DNA from: Geomonas propionica
GTDB lineage: Bacteria > Desulfobacterota > Desulfuromonadia > Geobacterales > Geobacteraceae
Length of the DNA stretch: 64,000 nucleotides
Direction of reading: 5' to 3'
Assembly: GCF_016458235.1 (NCBI RefSeq)
Contig: NZ_JAEMHK010000017.1
Span: 1-64,000, forward strand
This document shows, piece by piece, positions 8,251 through 18,370 of this stretch (position 1 is the first letter of the stretch; each line of letters starts with the position of its first letter). The notes beneath the pieces were generated by a model. It did not search any database and had not been told where the DNA came from. It worked only from the letters and a program-made list of their open reading frames with translations. The translations under genes and the position numbers were made by a program.

Positions 8251-9453
8251 TCAGATGAACTGCAGCATATGTCCCATTTTCTCCCGCTTAACGCGCAGGT
8301 ACTCGATATTGCTGCTGCCGGGCGCTACCTCCAGAGGCACGCGCTCGACGATGTCTATGCCGTAACCCTGCAGCCCAACCAGCTTCTTCGGGTTGTTGGT
8401 CATGAGCCGGATTTTCTTGAGCCCCAGGTGGGCCAGGATCTGCGCGCCGATGCCGTAGTCGCGCATGTCGGCCTTGAAGCCCAAGGCGAGGTTCGCCTCC
8501 ACGGTATCCTTCCCCTGGTCCTGCAGCGCGTACGCCTTCAGCTTATTGGTGAGGCCGATGCCGCGCCCTTCCTGGCGCATGTAGAGGACTACCCCCCTAC
8601 CCTCCGCTTCCACCAGTTCCATGGCGTGGTGCAGTTGGTCGGCGCAGTCGCAGCGGACGCTGCCGAAGACGTCGCCGGTCATGCACTCGGAATGGACGCG
8701 CACCAGGACCGGCTCGTCGCCGGCGAGGTCCCCCTTGACGAGGGCGATATGCTCGAGGTGATCGACGTCGTTCTCAAAGGCAATGGCGCGGAAGGCGCCT
8801 GCCTTTGTGGGGAGGGCGACCTCCACCGAGCGCCGTACCAGGGACTCGTGCCGGAGCCGGTAGGCGACCAGGTCCGCGATGGTGCAGATCTTGATGCCGT
8901 GCTGCAGCGCGAAGCGTTTCAAGTCGGGCATCCGCGCCATGGAGCCGTCTTCTTTCATGATTTCACAGATGACCCCGGCGGGCTCCAGGCCGGCCAGCCG
9001 AGCGAGATCGACCGAGCCTTCGGTCTGGCCCGAGCGAACCAGGACGCCGCCGTCACGGGCGCGCAGCGGAAAGATGTGCCCCGGCCTGGCGAGGTCGGAA
9101 GCCTGGGCGTCCGGCGCCACGGCGGTCAGGATGGTGTGGGCACGGTCCGCCGCGGAGATCCCGGTGCTCACTCCGGAGCGGGCCTCGATGGAGACGGTGA
9201 ATGCGGTGCCGAAGGAGGAGGTGTTATCCCGCACCATGGGGGGGAGCGCCAGGTGGTCGCAGCGCTGCTCGGTCATGGTGAGGCAGATGAGGCCGCGGCC
9301 GAAGCGGGCCATGAAGTTGATCGCTTCCGGGGTTACGAACTGCGCCGCCATGGTGAGATCACCTTCGTTCTCACGGTCCTCGTCATCCACCAGGATGACC
9401 ATCCTGCCCGCCCTGATCTCCTCAATGGCTTCCTCTATGCTCGCCACGGACAT
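8251..9453 (-). CDS. ribBA: Bifunctional DHBP synthase / GTP cyclohydrolase II
   Basis: A 400-residue fusion that supplies both precursors of riboflavin. The N-terminal half (about 1-200) has [11 protein letters not shown] and [11 protein letters not shown], the 3,4-dihydroxy-2-butanone 4-phosphate synthase motifs. The C-terminal half (about 205-400) is GTP cyclohydrolase II with the zinc ligands in [16 protein letters not shown] and the [11 protein letters not shown] nucleotide site. The length is normal for RibBA. There is no ribD, ribE or ribH nearby, so this copy is outside a classical rib operon; it sits just downstream of a flavoprotein-rich catabolic block. I looked for an FMN riboswitch upstream and did not see the conserved core. 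Confidence 0.96.
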   Translation of the reverse strand: MSVASIEEAIEEIRAGRMVILVDDEDRENEGDLTMAAQFVTPEAINFMARFGRGLICLTMTEQRCDHLALPPMVRDNTSSFGTAFTVSIEARSGVSTGISAADRAHTILTAVAPDAQASDLARPGHIFPLRARDGGVLVRSGQTEGSVDLARLAGLEPAGVICEIMKEDGSMARMPDLKRFALQHGIKICTIADLVAYRLRHESLVRRSVEVALPTKAGAFRAIAFENDVDHLEHIALVKGDLAGDEPVLVRVHSECMTGDVFGSVRCDCADQLHHAMELVEAEGRGVVLYMRQEGRGIGLTNKLKAYALQDQGKDTVEANLALGFKADMRDYGIGAQILAHLGLKKIRLMTNNPKKLVGLQGYGIDIVERVPLEVAPGSSNIEYLRVKREKMGHMLQFI

Positions 9454-9490
9454 GACACCCTCCTTGATTTAATCGGACGTGATGTAGGTC

Positions 9491-9532
9491 GCACCACGCG
9501 CAGGGAAGCCAGGAAAACCCTGCGCGTGGTGC
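9491..9532. repeat. Perfect 15-bp inverted repeat upstream of ribBA
   Basis: GCACCACGCGCAGGG (9491-9505) and CCCTGCGCGTGGTGC (9518-9532) form a perfect 15-bp stem with a 12-base loop. No T-run follows on either strand, so it is not a standard intrinsic terminator. It lies in the 336-base gap between etfA and ribBA and could stop or stabilise the long etf transcript. Confidence 0.7.
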
Positions 9533-9613
9533 TGATGGTCCCAGGCGCTGAGTCCCGAGCCATTTCTGGAGAAAACTTCGTTTTTGTGGCCACCCTGTCG
9601 GCAGGCGGCGTGT

Positions 9614-9727
9614 CCCCCTCTCCCTCCGGGAGAGGGACGGGGTGAGGGCGCTGCGGCAGGCTATGTCTCACTTCGTGGCAACGCCCTCACCCGGCCTTCG
9701 GCCACCCTCTCCCTCCGGGAGAGGGGA
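9614..9727. repeat. Intergenic hairpin repeat pair (CCCTCTCCC / GGGAGAGGG family)
   Basis: Two facing copies of a GC-rich element, each a hairpin with CCCTCTCC and GGAGAGGG arms around TCCG or similar, linked to CGCCCTCACCC / GGGTGAGGGCG. Together they make a large imperfect inverted repeat. Copies recur at 18308, 20405, 28792 and 35207 in this window. Confidence 0.75.
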
Positions 9728-9789
9728 TAGCAGTCAGCCACTGCCTCAAAGTAGCCTCTCCCGTATGAAGAGATGCTACTTTTGGAGCC

Positions 9790-10710
9790 TTACGCGGCGC
9801 GCAGCTTCTCGGCCAGGACCGGCGCCAGCGCCAGCACGTCGGCTACCACCATGACGTCGGCGGCCTCGCTGATGGGGGCATCCTTGTCCTTGTTGATGGC
9901 GACGATGAAGTCGGATTTCTTCATGCCGGCCAGGTGCTGGATGGCGCCGGAGATGCCGCAGGCGACGTAGAGCTTGGGCGACACGGTCTGGCCGGTGGTA
10001 CCGACCTGGTGGCTGTGGCCGACCCATCCGGCGTCGACCACCGGGCGGCTCGCGCCGAGTTCGCCGCCGAAAGCCTTGGCCAGATCGGCGATGACGCCCA
10101 CGTTCTCCTTCTTGCCGACGCCGCGACCGGCGCTGACGATGATCTCGGCGCGTCCCAGGTCGACGTCCTTCTTCTCGGCCGGCTCGTAGCCGACAAACTG
10201 CAGCGCCGAACTCCCCTGCGAGATCTCGATCGCCTCCACCTGCGGGGCGCCGGATTTCTGGCCGGCGTAGTTGAAGGCGCCGGCCTGGACGGTGAGGACG
10301 GCGCGCGCCGCTTTCGGGCTCACGGTGCGGCGCAGCTTGCCGTTACACAGGCTCACCTCCAGCTTGCCGTCCACGATGTTGACGACCTCGGAAACCTGCC
10401 CCACCCTGAGCGTTGCGGCCACCCGGGGAGCCAGGTCCCAGCCGTAGGAGGAGTGCGGGAAGATGATGTAGTCCGGGTTCTCCTTGAGCGCCGCGGCCAG
10501 CACGATGTGCTTGTGCAGCTCGGGGCTGTACTCCCCGTATTTGTTGACGTCCGCCAGGTACAGCTTCGCGGCTACCTGCGGGGCCTGCGCCGGCGTCCCC
10601 ACCAGGACCAGGCTCACCTCAGCCCCCAGGCGCTCCGCGAACGCCACCAGCTCGTAGCTGGTGTCCAGTAATTTTCCTTCCCGCTGTTCACAGACAAGCA
10701 GTGCTTTCAT
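9790..10710 (-). CDS. etfA: Electron transfer flavoprotein alpha subunit (ETF pair 1)
   Basis: A 306-residue EtfA. The C-terminal FAD domain shows [43 protein letters not shown] and the end motif [15 protein letters not shown], all family landmarks. With EtfB it carries electrons from acyl-CoA dehydrogenases to a membrane oxidoreductase. It starts 11 bases after etfB, behind AAGGAGGTGAG. It is the last gene of the block that begins with a thiolase near 23376. The order FeS membrane protein, etfB, etfA points to the protein at 11509-13458 as its redox partner. Confidence 0.96.
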   Translation of the reverse strand: MKALLVCEQREGKLLDTSYELVAFAERLGAEVSLVLVGTPAQAPQVAAKLYLADVNKYGEYSPELHKHIVLAAALKENPDYIIFPHSSYGWDLAPRVAATLRVGQVSEVVNIVDGKLEVSLCNGKLRRTVSPKAARAVLTVQAGAFNYAGQKSGAPQVEAIEISQGSSALQFVGYEPAEKKDVDLGRAEIIVSAGRGVGKKENVGVIADLAKAFGGELGASRPVVDAGWVGHSHQVGTTGQTVSPKLYVACGISGAIQHLAGMKKSDFIVAINKDKDAPISEAADVMVVADVLALAPVLAEKLRAA

Positions 10711-10721
10711 GGCTCACCTCC

Positions 10722-11498
10722 TTATTTCATGACCGTGGTCTTTTCCTTGAGAATGCCCAGCAGGCGGTCCGCAATATCCCCCAGATCCCCTTCGAGCACG
10801 ATGCCGCCGCCGCTTTTCACCGGCGGGTAGAGTTTCTCGGTCCCCGTCGCTGCTTCCTCTTTCAAGAGGCTCGCCACCGGTACCAGCTGCAGCTCCTTCT
10901 TCTTGGCCTTCATGATGTTGGGCAGGGTCGGGTAGCGCGGCACGTTGAGGCCCAGCTGGCAGGTGACCAGCGCCGGGACCGGAACCTTCACCACGCTCTT
11001 GACGCCCCCCTCCAGCTCCCGCTTCGCGGTCACCACGCCGTCGGCGTACTCGAAGCCGACCAGGGTGCTGGCGCAGTTGTGCCCCAGAATTTCGGCCACG
11101 GTGACGCCGACCTGGGCCGAGCCCCGGTCCTGCGACTGCATCCCGGTGAAGATGACGTCGAAGTTCTTGTCACCGGCGAAGGCGGCGATGATGTTGGCGA
11201 TCTGCCAGGGGTCCTTGCGGGCGCTGTCGTTGTCCTGGACCTGGACCGCCTTGTCGCACCCCATGGCGAGGGCCTTCTTGAGGGCCTCCCCGACGCGGTC
11301 GGCGCCAATGGAGAGGACCGTGATCTCGGGCTGGTTGCCCAGCTGCTCCTTGAGCTGCACCGCCTGCTCGACGGCGTACTCGTCGTATTCGTTCATCCTG
11401 TAGGCCAGATCGGCCTCGTCGTACCAATCCCCCGTCCCGTTCACCTTGAAGCGGGATTCCATGTCAGGAACCTGTTTGATGCAGACTAGAATGTTCAT
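10722..11498 (-). CDS. etfB: Electron transfer flavoprotein beta subunit (ETF pair 1)
   Basis: A 258-residue EtfB opening with MNILVCIKQVPD, with AYRMNEYDEYAVEQAVQL, a D-x-x-FTGMQSQDRGSAQVG segment for AMP/FAD binding and the NVPRYPTLPNIMKAKKK signature near residue 190. It pairs with the etfA 11 bases downstream. Strong ribosome site (GGGAGG). Ten bases upstream ends the membrane FeS oxidoreductase, so the three are almost certainly one transcription unit. Confidence 0.96.
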   Translation of the reverse strand: MNILVCIKQVPDMESRFKVNGTGDWYDEADLAYRMNEYDEYAVEQAVQLKEQLGNQPEITVLSIGADRVGEALKKALAMGCDKAVQVQDNDSARKDPWQIANIIAAFAGDKNFDVIFTGMQSQDRGSAQVGVTVAEILGHNCASTLVGFEYADGVVTAKRELEGGVKSVVKVPVPALVTCQLGLNVPRYPTLPNIMKAKKKELQLVPVASLLKEEAATGTEKLYPPVKSGGGIVLEGDLGDIADRLLGILKEKTTVMK

Positions 11499-11508
11499 GT
11501 GCGCCTCC

Positions 11509-13458
11509 CTATCGGTCGTTTAGTGCCTCGGCCATTACCTCTGCGATGTCCTTTACCCGTACCTTCTCCGCACCCTGGTCCTTCAGACCGTCCTCCAGCA
11601 TGGTCATGCAATAGGGACAGCTGACACAGATGGTGTCGGGCTCCTGCTTGAGGGCCTCCTTGACCCGTTCGTGGTTGATCCTCGCTCCGGTCTGTTCCTC
11701 CATCCACATCCTGCCGCCGCCTGCGCCGCAGCAAAAGCCGTTCTCGCGGTTGCGCTCGAAGTCGCCGGGTGTTCCCCCGGTGGCCGCCTCGATGACGGCG
11801 CGAGGCGCGGTGTAGGTGTCGTTGTGGCGCCCGAGGTAACAGGAGTCATGGAAGAGAACCTTGCCCTGGCTCGCCTTTTTGGGAGCCTTGAGCTTCCCGT
11901 CCCGGACCAGTTGGGCGATCAGCTCGCTGTGGTGCACCACCTCCAGCTCGATGCCGTACTGCTTGTAGTCGTTCTTCAAGGTGCTGAAGCAGTGCGGGCA
12001 CGCGGTGACGATCTTCTTCACCCCACGCTCGCGGAACAGCTCCACATTGCCGCGGGCCATCTTGTCGAAGACGAATTCGTTGCCCAGGCGCCGGACGCTG
12101 TCGCCGCAGCAGATCTCGTCCTTGCCCAGGATGCCCCAGCTGATGCCGGCCCGGTCCAGGGTGGTGGCCAGGGCGAGTGTGGTCTGCTTGGCGCGGCTGT
12201 CGAAGGAACCGGCGCAGCCGACGAAGAAGAGATACTCGGTCTCGCCCGGCTTGAAGTCGCGCTCCTCCAGGACCGAGATCCACTTGCCGCGCTCGGAGGG
12301 GGCGATGCCCCAGGGGTTGCTGCGCTGCTCCATGTTCTCGAAGAGGTTTAAAAGCTCCTCCGGGAACCGGGCCTTTTCCTGCACCAGGTGCCTGCGCATC
12401 TTGACGATCTTGGGGAGGTGCTCGATGAGGACCGGGCAGACCGAGAGGCAGGCGCCGCAGGTGGTGCAGTCCCAGAGGGCCTCCTCGCAGCTCGTCCCCT
12501 CCTCTTTGGGACCGATGAGCGGCTTGCCCCCCTTCTCCAGGAGGTTCACCTTGAGATCATGCACCACGCGGCGCGGATTCAGGGATTTCCCCGTGTTATG
12601 CGCCGGACAGAGGTCCTGGCAGCGCCCGCATTCGGTGCAGGAGAAGGAATCCAGCAGATCCTTCCAGGAAAACTGCTCGACGCCGCTCACCCCAAACCTG
12701 TTCCCCATTTGGAACTCCTCGCGCGGCGGAACGGCGGGATGGTCCAGGCTTCTGAAGTAGCAGTTGGGGATGGCGGTCAGGATATGCATATGCTTGCTGC
12801 GCGGCAGCAGGTTGAGAAAAAGAAGCAACACTATGGCGTGCACCCACCACGAGGTCAGGGCCACCGCTTCCAGTGTTGCCGCAGGGAGACCCTGCATTAC
12901 AAGGGAGACCGCCCGTGAGACCGGCTGCCAGGAGCCTTCCCCCGGAGCGAGGCGGGCCGCGTTCATCAGAAAGTACGCCGCCATGAGGGTCGCGATCATG
13001 CCGAGGATGAGGAGCGCCTCGCCGCTGCGGGGCTTGGTGTATTCGTTGCCAAGGTAGCTGGGGGCGAAGAAGAGCCGGCGCGCCAGGGCCACGGTAACGC
13101 TCACCAGCGCCAGGAGCGACACCAGGTCGAAGGCGAACTCGAGCGGGTGGCGGATCCCCTCGGGAAGGGCGGAAAGTCCGCCGCCCGGGAAGAGCCCCTG
13201 CCACAGGAAGTCAGCGTTGGCGACCAGAAGGAGCAGGAATGCCCAGAACAGCACGAAGTGGTTGACCCCGAACGGGCGAGACAGGACCCGCTTTTGCCCG
13301 AAGGCGTAGGACAAGACCCCGGCCAGGCGCTCCCCCGGGCGGTCGAAACGGTTCTCGGCGGCGCCGACGGTGACCAGTTGCAGCCGCTGGTAGCAGCTGT
13401 AGCAGAAGGTCAGAACGGCGACGAATAACAACGGCATGAAGTACGGGTGGCTTTGCAT
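11509..13458 (-). CDS. Membrane FeS oxidoreductase, ETF:menaquinone oxidoreductase-like (copy 1)
   Basis: A 649-residue protein joining a NarI-like membrane part (about five helices in residues 1-225) to a cytoplasmic part: two [4Fe-4S] ligands sets (CTECGRCQDLCPAH and CTTCGACLSVCP, about 275-355) and two cysteine-rich CCG domains ending in ICCGDSVRRLGNEF and FCCGAGGGRMWMEE. This is the HdrD/DUF224-type architecture recently described as EMO, which takes electrons from ETF to menaquinone. Being 10 bases upstream of etfBA pair 1 supports that role. Quinone reduction itself is inferred from the family. Confidence 0.88.
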   Translation of the reverse strand: MQSHPYFMPLLFVAVLTFCYSCYQRLQLVTVGAAENRFDRPGERLAGVLSYAFGQKRVLSRPFGVNHFVLFWAFLLLLVANADFLWQGLFPGGGLSALPEGIRHPLEFAFDLVSLLALVSVTVALARRLFFAPSYLGNEYTKPRSGEALLILGMIATLMAAYFLMNAARLAPGEGSWQPVSRAVSLVMQGLPAATLEAVALTSWWVHAIVLLLFLNLLPRSKHMHILTAIPNCYFRSLDHPAVPPREEFQMGNRFGVSGVEQFSWKDLLDSFSCTECGRCQDLCPAHNTGKSLNPRRVVHDLKVNLLEKGGKPLIGPKEEGTSCEEALWDCTTCGACLSVCPVLIEHLPKIVKMRRHLVQEKARFPEELLNLFENMEQRSNPWGIAPSERGKWISVLEERDFKPGETEYLFFVGCAGSFDSRAKQTTLALATTLDRAGISWGILGKDEICCGDSVRRLGNEFVFDKMARGNVELFRERGVKKIVTACPHCFSTLKNDYKQYGIELEVVHHSELIAQLVRDGKLKAPKKASQGKVLFHDSCYLGRHNDTYTAPRAVIEAATGGTPGDFERNRENGFCCGAGGGRMWMEEQTGARINHERVKEALKQEPDTICVSCPYCMTMLEDGLKDQGAEKVRVKDIAEVMAEALNDR

Positions 13459-13546
13459 GTGATACCTCGCAAGCGGTTATCTGTTCCTTGAGGGGGACTG
13501 GCTCCGCAGGTGCCGGTCCCCTTCAACTCAAGCGGTCATCGATTCG

Positions 13547-14887
13547 TCAGACGGCGAGCCGGTCGGGGAGTCTCCCGCCGCGCTGCTCTTTCATGGTGCG
13601 CACCCTCTTGGTCAGGGCCGGGACGATCTCGAAGACGTCCCCCACGATGCCGTAGGTGGCGACCTGGAAGATGGGTGCCTCCGGGTCGCGGTTGATGGCG
13701 ATGACCACGTCCGAGTCCTGCATACCGACCAGGTGCTGGATGGCGCCGGAAATGCCGCAGGCGATGTAGATCTTGGGACGCACGGTTTTGCCGGTCTGCC
13801 CCACCTGGCGGCTGTGCGGCATCCAGCCGGCATCGACGGCGCTTCTCGAGGCGCCGACCACGCCGCCCAGTTCCGCGGCAAGCTCGTGCAGCATGGCGAA
13901 GTTCTCCTTCCCCATCAGGCCGCGCCCGCCGGAGACGATGATCTCGGCCCCGGCGATGTCGATGTCCTTGCCCCCCTTGTCGCTGATGGACTCGATCACC
14001 TTGGCAAGGATGTTCTCCTCGCAGAGGTCGTACTCCTCGCTGACCACGATGCCGGTCCGCCCCGGGAGCCTTTCCGGCATGGCCATCACGTGCGGGCGCA
14101 CCGTCGCCATCTGGGGGCGGAAGCGGTCGCACATGATGGTCGCCATGATGTTGCCGCCAAAGGCCGGGCGGGTCTGCATCAGGTTGCGCTTGTCGTCGAT
14201 GCCGAGGCCGGTGCAGTCGGCGGTAAGGCCGGTCTTGACCACGGTGGCGACCGCCCCGGCGAGATCGCGTCCCTGGCCGGTGGCGCCCATGAGGATCACC
14301 TCGGGCCGATGCTTGTAGACCAGGTAGCAAAGCGCGTCGCAGAAGGGCTTGGTGCGGTAATGCTCGAAGACCGGGGCATCCAGCACGATGGCTTGGTCGG
14401 CACCGTAGCTGAAGGCCTCCTCGCAGAGCTCGGCCACGCCGTGACCGATGATCACCGCCGACAGCGGCACCTGGAGTTTTTTCGCCAGTTCGGCACCGGC
14501 ACCCAGGAGCTCCCAGGAGACCTTGGCGACCTCGCCCTCAAACTGTTCGATGAAGACCCAGACGCCGCGATAGGTGGCCAGCATCTCCCGCAGCTTCTTT
14601 TCCGCCGGGTCGAGCTCCTCCTCGGCCGCGCCGTGCTGCGCCTCCCATTGCTTGAGAAGCTCCAACTCTTCCGGCGTGTAGAACATCTCGAGGGCGCCGG
14701 CGGCGCAGACTTTCACGCACTTAGCACAACCGATGCACTTCTCGGCGTGGATGGAAGGTTCCCCCGCCTCGTTCATGAGGATTCCGCTCACCGGGCAGGA
14801 GCTCTCGCAGCGGGCGCCGCAGGCTATGCACTTGCCGGCGACCACGCGAGCTATGCCGCGCGGCTTCTTGATCTTCTTGCTGTCCAT
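13547..14887 (-). CDS. etfA: ETF alpha subunit with N-terminal ferredoxin domain (ETF pair 2)
   Basis: A 446-residue EtfA about 120 residues longer than usual because of an N-terminal 2[4Fe-4S] domain ([13 protein letters not shown] and [12 protein letters not shown], residues about 19-60), then an acidic linker and a complete Etf[61 protein letters not shown]. The extra clusters would let this ETF exchange electrons with ferredoxin-type partners. It is preceded by etfB2 (16-base gap) and followed 88 bases later by membrane oxidoreductase copy 1. Whether it bifurcates electrons cannot be told by eye. Confidence 0.94.
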   Translation of the reverse strand: MDSKKIKKPRGIARVVAGKCIACGARCESSCPVSGILMNEAGEPSIHAEKCIGCAKCVKVCAAGALEMFYTPEELELLKQWEAQHGAAEEELDPAEKKLREMLATYRGVWVFIEQFEGEVAKVSWELLGAGAELAKKLQVPLSAVIIGHGVAELCEEAFSYGADQAIVLDAPVFEHYRTKPFCDALCYLVYKHRPEVILMGATGQGRDLAGAVATVVKTGLTADCTGLGIDDKRNLMQTRPAFGGNIMATIMCDRFRPQMATVRPHVMAMPERLPGRTGIVVSEEYDLCEENILAKVIESISDKGGKDIDIAGAEIIVSGGRGLMGKENFAMLHELAAELGGVVGASRSAVDAGWMPHSRQVGQTGKTVRPKIYIACGISGAIQHLVGMQDSDVVIAINRDPEAPIFQVATYGIVGDVFEIVPALTKRVRTMKEQRGGRLPDRLAV

Positions 14888-14903
14888 GTCAACTCCTTGC
14901 GGG

Positions 14904-15716
14904 CTACAACGCTAACAGGTCTTTGCTGAGCATCTTGTCGAGCAGTAAATGGGCGGTTCCGACGGGATCCTTGATACCGTCGCCGATGATCTCCCCCTGG
15001 TCACGCTCGGGAGAGAAGATCTTGCTGACCCAGGTCGCCGACCCCTTGAGGCCGACCGTCTCGACGTCCAGGTTCAGCACCTGGTTGTCCCACACGGTCA
15101 CCTCGGTCAGTTCGGCGCTAAGGCGCATCGGAACGGTTGGGTAGCGCGGCCGGTTCAGCTCCCGCACCGCGGTGATCACCACCGGCAGCGGGGCCTCGAC
15201 GATCTCGTGCCTCCCCTCGAGCTTTCTCCGGACCCGTATCCTCTTCTGGTCGAGATCGAGCCACTCGATGCGGTCGACGAGGGTGAGCTGCGTGAAGCCA
15301 AGCCGGGTGGCGATACCAGGTCCCACCTGGGCGGTATCGCCGTCGATGGTCTGCTTGCCGCAGAAGACGATGCCCACTTCCTCCTGCTGCGCCAGGCGCT
15401 CGATGGCGGAGGCGAGCACCTGGCTGGTGGCCAAGGTATCGGCGCCGCCGAAGGCCCGGTCGGAGAGGAGGATTGCCTCGTCAACCCCGAGTGCGCACGC
15501 CTTTTTCAGGGTGGCGACCGTGTTGGGAGGGCCCATGGAGATGGCGACCGAGCGCAGCCCGTAGCGGTCCTTGAGCGCCAGTCCCTCCTCGAGGGCGTGG
15601 GTGTCGTAGGGGTTCACGATGAAGGGAATCCCCTCCCTCACCAGGGTGTTGGTGACCGGGTCGATCTTGACCTGGGTGGTGTCCGGTACCTGCTTGATAC
15701 AGGAGATCACGAGCAT
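14904..15716 (-). CDS. etfB: ETF beta subunit (ETF pair 2)
   Basis: A 270-residue EtfB beginning MLVISCIKQVPDTTQ. The ATG at 15716 is chosen because AAGGAGAAG precedes it; the open frame extends to 15788 only by reading through a dispersed repeat. Family landmarks: NPYDTHALEEGLALKD, FCGKQTIDGDTAQVGP, and NRPRYPTVPMRLSAE near residue 190. It partners the ferredoxin-fused EtfA immediately downstream. A 151-base gap with a hairpin repeat separates it from sucD. Confidence 0.95.
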   Translation of the reverse strand: MLVISCIKQVPDTTQVKIDPVTNTLVREGIPFIVNPYDTHALEEGLALKDRYGLRSVAISMGPPNTVATLKKACALGVDEAILLSDRAFGGADTLATSQVLASAIERLAQQEEVGIVFCGKQTIDGDTAQVGPGIATRLGFTQLTLVDRIEWLDLDQKRIRVRRKLEGRHEIVEAPLPVVITAVRELNRPRYPTVPMRLSAELTEVTVWDNQVLNLDVETVGLKGSATWVSKIFSPERDQGEIIGDGIKDPVGTAHLLLDKMLSKDLLAL

Positions 15717-15762
15717 GATCTTCTCCTTCAGTTTGACTTCGGTGTGCTGTTTGGTCAGAAGC

Positions 15763-15797
15763 AAATCCCCCCTGTCCCCCCTTCGCAAAGGGGGGAA
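15763..15797. repeat. Intergenic hairpin repeat (TTCGCAAAGGGG family)
   Basis: An element reading AAATCCCCCCTGTCCCCCCT, then TCGCAAAGGGGGGAA, forms a CCCCCCTT / AAGGGGGG hairpin with a TCGC loop. It lies in the sucD-etfB gap. The same family occurs at 23640, 28761, 31089, 57443 and, inside a gene, at 62213. Confidence 0.75.
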
Positions 15798-15867
15798 CTC
15801 TTGGGGTTGTGCGGTGTTTCAAAGCTGCTTCAGCTGTGGTGCCTTATGCTTTCCCTGCTAATCCGCC

Positions 15868-16790
15868 TTAAACCGCAGCGGCGGCTGCGGGGGCGGTGAC
15901 GTAGTGGTGCGTGTTCTTGACGCCGGGACGGTAGATCTTCATGAGCGCCTGGGCCATCTCGGCGGGGGTCGCGGCGACACTGATGCCGCAGGACTCCAGC
16001 ACGGCTACCTTCTCCGCGGCGGTTCCCTTGCCGCCGGAGATGATGGCGCCGGCATGTCCCATCCTCTTGCCCGGGGGAGCGGTACGGCCGGCGATGTAGC
16101 CCGCGACCGGCTTGGTCATGTACTCCTTGACGAAGTAGGCGGCCTCTTCCTCGGCGTAGCCGCCGATCTCGCCGATCATGATGACCGCCTCGGTGTCCGG
16201 GTCCTCCTCGAACATCTTGAGACAATCGAGGTGGCTGGTGCCGTTCACGGGGTCGCCCCCGATGCCGACGCAGGTCGACTGACCCAGGCCGTAGCCGGTC
16301 AACTGCCAGACCGCCTCGTAGGTGAGCGTGCCGCTCCTGGAGACCACGCCGACCTTGCCGGGCTTATGGATGTAGCCGGGCATGATGCCGATCTTGCACT
16401 GTCCCGGGGTGATGATGCCGGGACAGTTGGGGCCGATGAGCCTGGTGCTTTTGCCCTGCATGAACTGCTTCACCTTCACCATGTCGAGGACCGGAATCCC
16501 CTCGGTGATGCAGCAGACCAATTCCAGCCCGGCGTCGACCGCCTCCATGATGGAGTCGGCGGCAAACGGCGGCGGGACGTAGATGACGCTCGCGGTGGCG
16601 CCCGTCTCACGGACCGCCTCGGCCACGGTGTTGTAGACCGGGAAGCCGTCCACGGTGGTCCCACCCTTGCCGGGTGTGACGCCCCCCACCATCTGGGTGC
16701 CGTACTCGCGGGCGCCCTGCGCGTGGAAGAGGCCGGTGGCCCCGGTGATCCCCTGGGTTATAACCTTGGTGTTCTTGTCGACCAGGATGC

Positions 16791-16794
<4 letters not shown>
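15868..16794 (-). CDS. sucD: Succinate-CoA ligase alpha subunit
   Basis: A 308-residue Suc[22 protein letters not shown] for CoA binding, [20 protein letters not shown], and [13 protein letters not shown] with the phosphorylated histidine. The ATG overlaps the sucC stop (ATGA). With SucC it interconverts succinyl-CoA and succinate with ATP or GTP formation. Acetate-grown Geobacter can recycle succinyl-CoA with an acetate CoA-transferase; on benzoate, acetyl-CoA is made directly, so a dedicated synthetase inside the benzoate region makes sense. That last link is inference. Confidence 0.97.
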
Positions 16795-17969
<1,175 letters not shown>

Positions 17970-18370
17970 CCTTTTTATCCTCCCAGGCGCGTGGCGCCTC
18001 CTGGTCTCGCCTATCGCGCTCATCGTCAGTCGCGTCAAGGTCCCGTGCCGCTTGGCGGCAGGGGTGCGTTCAGGTTCATCAGGACCCCCTGAAGAACCGC
18101 CTATCGGCACCTGATCATGGGGGTTTCAACAACTCGATCTCTTTGCTGCCACGGATTCCATTGCCCCTTCTGGGGCCATCTGCACATTGAATTCGGCTCA
18201 TCGGTGTCCTCCGTCAGATTTTCGCCTGCCCGGAGTCGGATGCGGTACCTGCCGCTACCGGCTCTACCTCTACCGTTGACTGCTGTGGTTCTTTCATCCT
18301 GCCGCCGCCCCTCACCCTGCCCCTCTCCCAGAGGGAGATGGGAGTGTGGACGTCATGGGGCAGATTTGCG
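17970..18370. other. 401-base gap upstream of sucC, no gene seen
   Basis: Between the sucC start and the stop of membrane oxidoreductase copy 2. A small AGGCGC / GCGCCT hairpin lies at 17985-17999 close to the sucC ribosome site, and a single copy of the CCCTCTCCC-family repeat at 18308-18342. No convincing open frame, RNA gene or clear promoter was found; it could hold a separate sucCD promoter. Confidence 0.4.

Noticed and set aside
9454-9789. Possible FMN riboswitch upstream of ribBA
   Set aside because: I looked for the conserved core words on the minus strand and found only a simple 15-bp stem and hairpin repeats.
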